The notes beneath the pieces were generated by a model. That model was not told the origin of the DNA and did no database searches. It saw only the letters and a program-made list of their open reading frames with translations. Made by a program: the position numbers and the translations under genes. From assembly GCA_050302475.1 (NCBI GenBank), contig JBNLBF010000001.1:186001-250000 (forward strand): 64,000 nucleotides of DNA. The letters run 5' to 3'. This document shows, piece after piece, positions 37,278 to 44,651 of this stretch; position 1 is the stretch's first letter; every line of letters starts with the position of its first letter. The DNA is from NORP23 sp050302475. GTDB lineage: Bacteria; Pseudomonadota; Alphaproteobacteria; Rhodobacterales; Rhodobacteraceae.

Positions 37278-38375
37278 TTAATTGTTGAACAGGAAATGCA
37301 TCACGTCGCCGTCTTTAACGATATAGGCTTTCCCTTCGGCCCGCATTTTGCCGGCTTCTTTCGCACCCTGCTCGCCATTGCAGGCAATGAAATCATCAAA
37401 CGCGATGGTTTCGGCGCGGATAAAGCCCTTTTCGAAATCGCCATGGATAACCCCGGCAGCCTTCGGCGCGGTTGTACCTTTGCGGATGGTCCAGGCGCGA
37501 GCTTCTTTCGGGCCGACAGTGAAATAGGTTTCCAGCCCTAAGAGCTCGTATCCAGCCTTGATGATCCGGTCGAGACCAGCCTCCGCCAGCCCCATTTCGT
37601 CGAGGAACATGTCGCGCTCCTCGTCATCTAGCTGGCTGATTTCTTCTTCAATCGCAGCGGAGATCACCACCGACATCGCACCCTGTTCGGCCGCCATTTT
37701 TGCCACTGCATCGGAATGCGCATTGCCGTCAGCCGCGTTCGCCTCGTCAACGTTGCAGACGAACAACACCGGCTTGGCGGTCAGCAGTTGCAGCATATTC
37801 CAGTTCTTCTGGTCTTCGGCGGACACCTCAACCGTGCGCGCGGGTTTCCCGTCTTCCAGCGCTGCCTTAGCCAGTTCCAGCAGGCGTTGCTGATCCTTGG
37901 CCTCTTTGTCCGCGCCTTTCAGCTTGCGCACAAGGTTCGCCATCCGCTTTTCGATGCTTTCCAGATCGGCGAGCATCAGTTCTGTTTCGATAACCTCGGC
38001 ATCCTCAACCGGATTAACGCGCCCCTCAACATGGGTCACGTCATCATCGTCGAAACAGCGCAGCACGTGGGCGATGGCGTCACATTCGCGGATATTAGCC
38101 AAAAACTGGTTGCCCAGTCCCTCACCCTTTGACGCCCCTTTTACCAGTCCGGCGATATCGACAAACGTCATCCGTGTCGGGATGATCTGTTTCGATCCGG
38201 CAATCGCCGCCAACTGGTCAAGGCGCGCATCCGGTACCGACACGTCACCGACATTCGGTTCAATCGTGCAAAACGGGAAATTCGCCGCCTGCGCCGCCGC
38301 CGTGCGGGTCAGCGCATTGAACAAGGTGGATTTGCCAACATTCGGCAGGCCAACGATACCGGTTCTGAAACCCAT
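37278..38375 (-). CDS. ychF: Ribosome-binding ATPase YchF (Obg/HflX family)
   Basis: 365-residue translation-associated ATPase, related to Obg GTPases but ATP-preferring. G1 loop GLPNVGKS at 9-16; FCTIEPNVG and MTFVDIAGLVKGASKGEGLGN (G2/G3 regions); FVCNVDE where GTPases have NKxD; C-terminal TGS domain with FFTVGPKEARAWTIRKGTTAPKAAGVIH and FEKGFIRAETI. Complete. An AGAGG ribosome-binding site precedes the ATG. It lies upstream of the RTX gene on the same strand, separated by 78 bases. Confidence 0.98.
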   Translation of the reverse strand: MGFRTGIVGLPNVGKSTLFNALTRTAAAQAANFPFCTIEPNVGDVSVPDARLDQLAAIAGSKQIIPTRMTFVDIAGLVKGASKGEGLGNQFLANIRECDAIAHVLRCFDDDDVTHVEGRVNPVEDAEVIETELMLADLESIEKRMANLVRKLKGADKEAKDQQRLLELAKAALEDGKPARTVEVSAEDQKNWNMLQLLTAKPVLFVCNVDEANAADGNAHSDAVAKMAAEQGAMSVVISAAIEEEISQLDDEERDMFLDEMGLAEAGLDRIIKAGYELLGLETYFTVGPKEARAWTIRKGTTAPKAAGVIHGDFEKGFIRAETIAFDDFIACNGEQGAKEAGKMRAEGKAYIVKDGDVMHFLFNN

Positions 38376-38434
38376 GAGATGCCTCTTAATCTGATCGCGC
38401 CGCTTCTAGTGCGCGATAGCCAGACACGCAAGGC

Positions 38435-39514
38435 TTAGCTGAACACCACCTGTGCGATGGGGGGCAGATAGGTGGAAACCTCGTCCCAGTTTTCGCCACC
38501 ATCCTCGGACACCCACAGGTTTCCGGTGGTGGTCCCAACCGCCAACCGCTCGCCCGTGTTGTCAACCGTCAGCCCGTGACGGTAAACCAGGTCATAGCTC
38601 AGCCCCTGCGGCAACCCCTTATCCAATGACCGGAACGTCTTGCCGCCGTCGGTGGTTTTCGTGATTACAAATTTCGCATCGACGGGCACGCGATACTGAT
38701 CCTTGATCGCGGGCGCAAACCACGCTGAGTCGCGGTCTGTTGGGTGCGCCGCCACAGCAAAGCCGAAATTCGACGGCTTCACATCCGTCAATTCGCGAAA
38801 ATTCTGTCCGAAATCGTCCGACACATACATCCCGCAATGATGCTGACACCAGATGCGGTCCGGGTCCGCCGCACAGGCGGAAATCAGATGCGGGTCCTGA
38901 CTGGTCGGATCACCCGCCTGTTCCGGTGGTAGGAATTCTGCGTTGAACCCATAGCCGCCCTGTTCCCACGTTTCGCCGCCATCTTCGCTGATCCAGACGC
39001 CACCGCAGGACACGCCCAGCGACATACGGTTGGTGTCGCGCGGATCGATCACAATGGAATGGATGCCGGGATGATCATACCCGCCGCCAAACCATTTTTC
39101 ACGCTGCGGCTTGTTCCACAATTCCTCGACCAGCGCCCAGCTGTCACCGCGATCCGTCGATTTGAACAAGCCACCGGGCAATGTCCCTGCCCACAGCTCC
39201 CCGGACCTGTCCGCGCCACCCGCAGCAATCGTCCAGACGAAATCGAGCGCAGGCGCATCAGGCTCATCGCTGACCGGATAGGCGGGCACGGCAATTTCCG
39301 TCCATGTCGCGCCATTATCCTCCGACCGATGCATCTTGCAGCCGAAATGCCCGTGGTTCAGCAACACATATTCCGTGCCATCGCGCGGGTCCTTCAGGAA
39401 CGCGGGTGCAGGTTCGGCCAGGAACGCAGGCTCCCCTACCTGTGCCCAACCCTTTGCACCGCGATCAAAGGTAAATAACCCTTTGCGTGTCGCCACATGT
39501 AACCGATCTGCCAT
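38435..39514 (-). CDS. BNR/Asp-box beta-propeller protein
   Basis: 359 residues with six or more Asp-box turns (SEDNGATW, STDRGDSW, SEDGGETW, SDDFGQNF, TTDGGKTF, SEDGGENW), giving a sialidase/sortilin-like propeller. There is no signal peptide, and sialidase catalytic residues (FRIP arginine triad) are not evident, so it is probably a cytoplasmic binding or scaffold protein or an uncharacterised hydrolase. It starts one base after the stop of the MoaD-like gene, so the two are almost certainly made together. A GGGGGAT ribosome-binding site supports the start. Confidence 0.87.
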   Translation of the reverse strand: MADRLHVATRKGLFTFDRGAKGWAQVGEPAFLAEPAPAFLKDPRDGTEYVLLNHGHFGCKMHRSEDNGATWTEIAVPAYPVSDEPDAPALDFVWTIAAGGADRSGELWAGTLPGGLFKSTDRGDSWALVEELWNKPQREKWFGGGYDHPGIHSIVIDPRDTNRMSLGVSCGGVWISEDGGETWEQGGYGFNAEFLPPEQAGDPTSQDPHLISACAADPDRIWCQHHCGMYVSDDFGQNFRELTDVKPSNFGFAVAAHPTDRDSAWFAPAIKDQYRVPVDAKFVITKTTDGGKTFRSLDKGLPQGLSYDLVYRHGLTVDNTGERLAVGTTTGNLWVSEDGGENWDEVSTYLPPIAQVVFS

Positions 39515-39515
39515 T

Positions 39516-39785
39516 CTATCCCCCTGACAAAGCCTGCATGATATAGATTTCCGAGGCAGGTCGCACTGGATCGGACAGTTTCACCCGATCATTGATCATA
39601 TCCCCGTCGACAAAGATGTTCACATGTTTGCGCAACCGCCCCTGTTCATCCAGAACATAGCTGCCCAGAAACGGATCGTCGGCAAAAGCGTTTTGCAACA
39701 GGCTGCGGACATCGCTCCCGCTTGCCTCCGACATCGGGGTTGGGCGGTGGCGGGCCATGTGGCCGGTGAACCGGATTGTCGCCAT
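39516..39785 (-). CDS. MoaD/ThiS-family ubiquitin-like protein
   Basis: 89 residues from the ATG ending at 39785, chosen by its GGGGGA ribosome-binding site and by MATIRFTGHMARH fitting the MoaD N-terminal strand. It ends in ALSGG, the diglycine tail that is adenylated and thiocarboxylated in MoaD and ThiS. The middle (LLQNAFADDP...VNIFVDGDMINDRVKL...SEIYIMQAL) follows the beta-grasp pattern. No moaE, moeB, thiG or cysteine-synthase gene is nearby; the partner is the BNR-propeller gene one base downstream. It is therefore unlikely to be the main molybdopterin synthase subunit. Confidence 0.85.
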   Translation of the reverse strand: MATIRFTGHMARHRPTPMSEASGSDVRSLLQNAFADDPFLGSYVLDEQGRLRKHVNIFVDGDMINDRVKLSDPVRPASEIYIMQALSGG

Positions 39786-39901
39786 GTGTTCCCCCTTTTT
39801 CTCCAGATTACCCCGATTCCCGATTTTCCCAAAACTAATCTGCATGCTTGCACTTGGCGGGAAATTACGCGAAACCCATGGCGCAAATTGCCGGAGGGAT
39901 C

Positions 39902-40693
39902 ATGACTCGCATCGACGCCAAATTCGCTGACCTGAAATCGCAAGGGAAATCCGCCTTTGTGGCGTTCGTGATGGCGGGCGATCCCGATTATGACACGTCG
40001 CTGGAGATCGTGCGCGGCATGCCTGCGGCGGGCGTTGATGTGATCGAACTCGGCATGCCCTTCACCGACCCGATGGCTGACGGCCCGGCGATCCAGCTGG
40101 CCGGGCAGCGCGCACTGGAAAGTGGCATGACGCTGAAACGCACCCTGCAACTGGTCCGCGACTTCCGCGCCGATGACAACACAACCCCAATCGTGCTGAT
40201 GGGCTATTACAACCCGATCTATTCGATGGGTGTCGAGACATTCCTGAGTGAAGCCAAGGACGCAGGCGTCGACGGCCTGATCGTGGTCGACCTGCCACCT
40301 GAAGAAGATGAAGAACTGTGTATTCCTGCGGGCAAAGCGGGCCTCAACTTCATCCGCCTGACCACGCCGACGACCGATAATAAACGCCTGCCAAAAGTTT
40401 TGCAGAACACGTCAGGGTTTATCTATTACGTTTCAATCACCGGCATCACCGGCGCAGCCTCCGCCAGCGCCGACATGGTCGCACCGGAAGTGGCCCGCAT
40501 CAAAGGCTCCACAGACCTGCCGATCTGCGTCGGGTTCGGGATCAAAACACCGGAAAATGCCGAGGCGATTGCCAAGGTCGCCGACGGTTCCGTCGTCGGC
40601 ACCGCCATCGTGGATCGTATTGGCAAAGGCGAAAGCCCCGCGGAGGTGCTGGAATTCGTGAAGTCATTGGCAGAAGGGGCGCATAGGGCATAG
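39902..40693 (+). CDS. trpA: Tryptophan synthase alpha chain
   Basis: Cleaves indole-3-glycerol phosphate to indole for channelling to TrpB. 263 residues from the ATG at 39902, preceded by GGAGGGAT; an upstream in-frame ATG lacks such a site. Catalytic Glu49 and Asp60 in VDVIELGMPFTDPMADGPAIQ keep the E. coli numbering. Phosphate-binding loops ITGITGAASASAD and VGFGIKTPENA are present. trpB is not in the adjoining sequence, so trpA is separate from it here. A short AT-rich gene follows four bases after the stop. Confidence 0.97.
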   Translation: MTRIDAKFADLKSQGKSAFVAFVMAGDPDYDTSLEIVRGMPAAGVDVIELGMPFTDPMADGPAIQLAGQRALESGMTLKRTLQLVRDFRADDNTTPIVLMGYYNPIYSMGVETFLSEAKDAGVDGLIVVDLPPEEDEELCIPAGKAGLNFIRLTTPTTDNKRLPKVLQNTSGFIYYVSITGITGAASASADMVAPEVARIKGSTDLPICVGFGIKTPENAEAIAKVADGSVVGTAIVDRIGKGESPAEVLEFVKSLAEGAHRA

Positions 40694-40697
40694 TCAC

Positions 40698-41453
40698 ATG
40701 ACCACGATCCGATTTTTCGGCGACTCCCACGCAAGATATTTCCATATTAACCCGTCTATACGCCAACGATGGCATTTGGATGATAACACACCCACGCTCG
40801 TTGGTAAGGCTATCGACGCAGCATCAGTAATGGGGTTTAGACCTGGCCGATCAACACTAAACACCAAGAAAAAAATTTCACGGAATCTCAGCCACGCAGA
40901 CTTTCTAGTTCTTTCATTTGGGCAGGTTGATCTGGAATTGGGTTATTATTACCGCCGGGTTGTCAAAGGAGAAAACCTATCTCGCTCTGCATTTACCACC
41001 ATGTTGAGTAAAATCTATCTGGATTTCGTGACATCTTTAGATTTTCCCGCAGAAAAAATTGCTATCAAAGGGGTCAATCTGACCGTACTTGCCGACAAAG
41101 AATTCTCTTTCAATTATGTCAAACGAATCGTTCTGGATCAGCAGGAAGAGGAACGTCAAATTCTGGAGGATAGGCTGCACAAAGAGATCGCAACGGAAAA
41201 GGCACAGAATTCTATGCACCTTGAGTTCAATGATAAAATTGCGAAAAAATTTGGAACAATTGGTGCCAAGTATTTTGATATCAATTCTAACATCGCGCGC
41301 CTGTCATCGACAGGAGAGCCGGATCCAAAGCTTGGGCTGCAACAGATTTGGCATCCCGCAATTAATGACCATCACCTCGCAGACAATCTTGAACTGCGTC
41401 GCTATCACTTTCGCGCTGCGACACGGGTATTTGGATTTGATGTTATTCCTTAA
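40698..41453 (+). CDS. SGNH-hydrolase-like protein, AT-rich and probably acquired
   Basis: 251 residues. The N-terminus IRFFGDSHARYF matches SGNH block I (GDS), VLSFGQVDLELGYYY could be the block III region, and IWHPAINDHHLADN near the C-terminus supplies a possible D-x-x-H. It may be a polysaccharide deacetylase or esterase. Base composition is visibly AT-richer than its neighbours: a sampled 60 bases at 40861 are about 38% G+C. The start lies four bases after trpA with no obvious ribosome-binding site, so translation may be coupled to trpA. It ends three bases before a convergent hydrolase. Function not established. Confidence 0.75.
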   Translation: MTTIRFFGDSHARYFHINPSIRQRWHLDDNTPTLVGKAIDAASVMGFRPGRSTLNTKKKISRNLSHADFLVLSFGQVDLELGYYYRRVVKGENLSRSAFTTMLSKIYLDFVTSLDFPAEKIAIKGVNLTVLADKEFSFNYVKRIVLDQQEEERQILEDRLHKEIATEKAQNSMHLEFNDKIAKKFGTIGAKYFDINSNIARLSSTGEPDPKLGLQQIWHPAINDHHLADNLELRRYHFRAATRVFGFDVIP

Positions 41454-41456
41454 TAC

Positions 41457-42353
41457 CTACCGCACCATCCCCGGCGCTTTCACAAACCCGGCCGCACTTT
41501 CCAGCGCCGCATATGACGGCGGATAAAATTGCCCGAAATGGATGAACCCGTGATTTACGCCTTCATGCAGCATATAGCTGTGCGGAATACCTGCCGCCAT
41601 TAGCTTATCCGCCAGCCAGCGCGTGTCGCTCGCCAGACAATCCAGCTCCGCCTCTGCCAGGTAGCAAGGCGGCAGGCCTGCGACATCCGCCGCTGACAGG
41701 TCACCATAGACCGGATCAGGATGGTCTCCCAGATACCAGTCCCAGACTTGTTCCATATTCGCCGTTGCCAAGCCGTAGTCGCCATTGCCATAGGCTTTGT
41801 GCGACGGGGTATCGAAATCGTGGCGATAACAGCCATACCAGAGCAGAAGCGCAGAGATCATATCCTGACCGCCTTCATCCCGCAGGCGCAATGCCAGCGC
41901 CAGCGCGAGATTGGCCCCCGCGGAATCCCCACCAACGATCAGTTTTGCATTCGGATGATTCTTGCGTAGCTTCCGCGTCAGATCGACCAGCATATCCAAC
42001 CCGGCGGGATAAGGGGATTCAGGCGCCAGCGGATAGTCGGGGCCAATCACCTGATAGCCGCTCAGCGCCGCAAGATCGCACATGATCGCGCCATGCGTGA
42101 CCGTATCACAATTGACCCAGCCACCGCCGTGGACATAAAGGATCAATCCCGAAGAATCTTGATCCGCAGGTGTATAAATCCGCAGCGGACCGTCCTCTGT
42201 TACAGTCACACTGTCCGCATGGCGTCCCACAAGATCGACACGGGACGCACGGGCGGCGGCGCGGACCTCGGGCATATTATCTTTCGTCTGAACAATACGC
42301 GGGGCCGAGAAACGCTCGGCCACTTCCAGCAATTTCGGATCAATCTGTTTCAT
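41457..42353 (-). CDS. Alpha/beta hydrolase, HSL-type esterase family
   Basis: 298 residues. The oxyanion-hole motif YVHGGGWVNCDT (near 87) and the nucleophile elbow GGDSAGANLALALAL (near 143) identify the hormone-sensitive-lipase group. The catalytic Asp/Glu and His probably lie in LAEAELDCLASDTRWLAD and GVNHGFIHF. Likely an ester or lactone hydrolase with unknown substrate, cytoplasmic. A GGAGGG ribosome-binding site precedes the ATG. It lies 11 bases downstream of the ZIP transporter gene on the same strand, so they probably form one unit. Confidence 0.92.
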   Translation of the reverse strand: MKQIDPKLLEVAERFSAPRIVQTKDNMPEVRAAARASRVDLVGRHADSVTVTEDGPLRIYTPADQDSSGLILYVHGGGWVNCDTVTHGAIMCDLAALSGYQVIGPDYPLAPESPYPAGLDMLVDLTRKLRKNHPNAKLIVGGDSAGANLALALALRLRDEGGQDMISALLLWYGCYRHDFDTPSHKAYGNGDYGLATANMEQVWDWYLGDHPDPVYGDLSAADVAGLPPCYLAEAELDCLASDTRWLADKLMAAGIPHSYMLHEGVNHGFIHFGQFYPPSYAALESAAGFVKAPGMVR

Positions 42354-42364
42354 TTCGGCCCTCC

Positions 42365-43138
42365 CTAGCCCAATGTGACATCTAAAAACATCATCAGCAC
42401 CAGCCCGATCAGTAACCCGGCGGTCGCAGCATTCTGATGCCCGCGCCGATGGGTTTCGGGTATGATCTCATGACTGATGATATAGATCATCGCCCCCGCA
42501 GCAAAGGCAAGCCCCCAGGGCAGGAATGGTTCGGAGATCGAGATGATTCCGGCCCCGATCACGCCTCCTACCGGCTCGATCAGCCCGGTCAGCAGCGCCA
42601 CGCCGAACGAGAAAAACCGCGAATAGCCAAGCCCCACCAGTGCCACGGCCACCGCCAGCCCTTCAGGTGCGTTTTGCAGACCAATCCCGATAGCGAGCGA
42701 TATCCCGTTAGCAACATTTCCGCCGCCAAAGCCGATGCCCACCGCCATGCCTTCGGGGAAATTATGGATGGTGATGGCGAAAACAAACAGCCAGATTTTT
42801 GAAAATTGCGGATTGGCAGCCCCTTCGGCGCCTTGCACAAAATGCACGTGCGGTAGGGCCTCGTTCAACGCCGCCACTGCGATTGCGCCCAACAGAACCC
42901 CCGCAACCACGATGCCCGCCGCGATCGGGTCGCTGCCATAGCGGTCAGCACCGGCATCAAGTGCTGGCAGAATCAACGAAAAGAAAGAGGCCGACAGCAT
43001 CACCCCGGCGGCAAAGCCAAGAAACGTGTCATTCATGCGCGGCGAGATGGTTTTTGCGAACAGGACCGGAATCGCCCCAACCCCGGTCATCAATCCGGCG
43101 GCAAGGCTGCCCAGAAGTCCCATCATCAGAATTGTCAT
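42365..43138 (-). CDS. ZIP-family divalent metal transporter
   Basis: 257-residue inner-membrane protein with about eight helices. Helix IV has HNFPEGMAVGIGFGG (His-Asn-x-x-Glu-Gly metal site) and helix V has GIGLQNAPEGLAVAVAL, both hallmark ZIP binding sites. The C-terminus FAAGAMIYIISHEIIPETHRRGHQNAAT has further metal ligands. It is ZupT-like and probably takes up zinc or iron. The cytosolic loop is short (ALPHVHFVQGAEGAAN). It sits before the hydrolase gene. No metal-regulator site is apparent in the adjacent spacer. Confidence 0.94.
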   Translation of the reverse strand: MTILMMGLLGSLAAGLMTGVGAIPVLFAKTISPRMNDTFLGFAAGVMLSASFFSLILPALDAGADRYGSDPIAAGIVVAGVLLGAIAVAALNEALPHVHFVQGAEGAANPQFSKIWLFVFAITIHNFPEGMAVGIGFGGGNVANGISLAIGIGLQNAPEGLAVAVALVGLGYSRFFSFGVALLTGLIEPVGGVIGAGIISISEPFLPWGLAFAAGAMIYIISHEIIPETHRRGHQNAATAGLLIGLVLMMFLDVTLG

Positions 43139-43315
43139 GCGCCAGCTTTTGGGGGTGACGTGGGAAGTGTCAAGGGGGCTCTCCAGTCCTCCCCGCCTGC
43201 CGCTTCACGTCAGTTGTGACGGTTGGGCGTTGCCAAGGCAGCGCATCGGCGGTTGCGCTCGGGGGTGGGAGGTCTCGTGTCACGTCCTGGTCGAGCTAAT
43301 CAAGTCACAACATAA

Positions 43316-43332
43316 GGGCGAGCGCCTGCTCG
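43316..43332 (+). repeat. Intergenic REP-like repeat, copy B
   Basis: Seventeen bases, GGGCGAGCGCCTGCTCG, identical to copy A over the first 14. CGAGC and GCTCG pair as a small stem. It faces copy C in inverted orientation about 100 bases away, like the paired arrangement of REPINs. Confidence 0.45.
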
Positions 43333-43431
43333 TGCGATGGCGCTGCGACGTAAGTTCAGGGCACTTTATGGTAGCCAGAACATCTGCCCTATGACCGTGG
43401 CACCCCGCTGGCAAAGCGCCAGCCCCTTGGG

Positions 43432-43454
43432 GCGGGCGGGCACTCGCCCGGCGG
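43432..43454 (-). repeat. Intergenic REP-like repeat, copy C
   Basis: On the reverse strand this 23-base unit begins CCGCCGGGCGAGTGCC and matches copy A (29200-29222) at 21 of 23 positions. It lies in the 385-base gene-poor spacer, inverted relative to copy B. Confidence 0.5.
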
Positions 43455-43523
43455 CTGATGCCTTGATTCCGGGAGGAATGAAACGGTCATACCTGTGTAC
43501 GATCGAGGTCTCCAACCCTCACT

Positions 43524-44513
43524 CTAGCCGTTCACATCCACCACAACCCGGCCTTTGACCTGACCTTTCAGGATGGCAGCCCCTAGCGCGGGCAGGTCCG
43601 ATAAAACCGCTGGTTGGATCATGGCTTCCAGCTTGTCCATCGGCAGGTCTTTTGCGATCCGGTCCCATGCGCGAACGCGGTTGTCGTAGGGTTGCATGAC
43701 GCTGTCGATGCCCAATAGGTTTACACCGCGCAGCAGGAACGGCACAATCGTCATCGGTACGGACGCGCCGCCAGCCAGACCGACAGCAGCAACGGAACCA
43801 CCGTATTTCAGTTGTCCGAGCAGACGCGCCAGCATCTCGCCACCAACAGCATCAATGCAGCCGGACCAGGTTTCCGATTCCAGCGGGCGTTTTGTCACCT
43901 CGTTGATCTCCTCACGCGGTACAATCTGCGTCGCGCCGAGGTCGCGCAGGTAACCTTCCGTCTCAGGCCGTCCGGTTACCCCCGCCACTTCGTAGCCCAG
44001 ATTGGCGAGGATCGCGGTCGCCACCGATCCAACCCCTCCGGCAGCCCCGGTCACCAGAACCGGACCGTTGCCCGGGGTCAGCCCGTGATCCTCCAACGCC
44101 ATGACCGCCAGCATCGAGGTGAACCCCGCCGTGCCTACTGCCATGGCCTGCTTGGTGGTCAGCCCTTCGGGCAACGGCACCAGCCAGTCGGCTTTGACCC
44201 GCGCTTTCTGGGAATAACCACCCCAATACGCCTCGCCCACGCGCCAGCCAGTCAGGACAACCTTGTCGCCGGGGGCGTAGCGGGGATCGTCGGAGGCTTC
44301 GACCACGCCGGCGAAATCGATGCCGGGAATATGCGGGTAGTTTCGCACCAAACCGCCGCCCGGACCGATGCACAGACCGTCCTTATAGTTAACCGTGGAA
44401 TAGTCCACGGCGACCAGAACCTCACCTTCGGGCAAATCATCGACAGAAATTGCCTGCACCGCTGCGCGGGTGCCTTCGTCATCCTTTTCGACCATTAATG
44501 CGTTGAAAGTCAT
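43524..44513 (-). CDS. acuI: Acryloyl-CoA reductase / quinone oxidoreductase, YhdH/AcuI type
   Basis: Zinc-free medium-chain dehydrogenase of 329 residues from the ATG at 44513 (GGAGGAG upstream). Motifs: YSTVNYKDGLCIGPGGGLVRNYPHIPGIDFAGVV (about 38-72), PVLVTGAAGGVGSVATAILANLGYEV (NADPH-binding, near 150) and GVTGRPETEGYLRDLGA. In Roseobacter-group bacteria AcuI reduces acryloyl-CoA produced from dimethylsulfoniopropionate to propionyl-CoA. No other DMSP gene (dddL, dddP, dmdA) is nearby, so a general quinone oxidoreductase role cannot be excluded. Divergent from the polysaccharide operon. Confidence 0.88.
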   Translation of the reverse strand: MTFNALMVEKDDEGTRAAVQAISVDDLPEGEVLVAVDYSTVNYKDGLCIGPGGGLVRNYPHIPGIDFAGVVEASDDPRYAPGDKVVLTGWRVGEAYWGGYSQKARVKADWLVPLPEGLTTKQAMAVGTAGFTSMLAVMALEDHGLTPGNGPVLVTGAAGGVGSVATAILANLGYEVAGVTGRPETEGYLRDLGATQIVPREEINEVTKRPLESETWSGCIDAVGGEMLARLLGQLKYGGSVAAVGLAGGASVPMTIVPFLLRGVNLLGIDSVMQPYDNRVRAWDRIAKDLPMDKLEAMIQPAVLSDLPALGAAILKGQVKGRVVVDVNG

Positions 44514-44651
44514 GGGCTCCTCCGTTTTTCGACAACCTGCCAGCAAGCCGATGCCCTTTGCAATGCCAAAATCATTAAGACCGATTTTACCTGCCGTTAA
44601 TTTTTTTCACCAAATCTTTGTCAAAGTTTAATGAGTCGCCGGAGTTTGGCC

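Larger units (their letters stand above)
43139..43523. other. Gene-poor spacer with inverted REP-like repeats
   Basis: A 385-base stretch between two reverse-strand genes. I see no coding sequence with family resemblance and no tRNA. It contains two units of the intergenic repeat family in opposite orientation (copies B and C, about 100 bases apart), and a short stem GCTGGC-aaagc-GCCAGC near 43407-43423. It should also hold the promoter of the ZIP-hydrolase unit. An open frame across 43026-43394 does not look like a gene. Confidence 0.55.

Noticed and set aside
43026..43394. Possible small gene in the spacer after the ZIP transporter gene
   Set aside because: The frame begins inside the ZIP gene on the opposite strand, has no ribosome-binding site and no protein-like pattern, and the spacer contains repeats.
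44631..44651. Upstream in-frame ATG as the start of the SGNH/GT fusion
   Set aside because: It has no ribosome-binding site, whereas the ATG at 44652 is preceded by CGGAG at seven bases.
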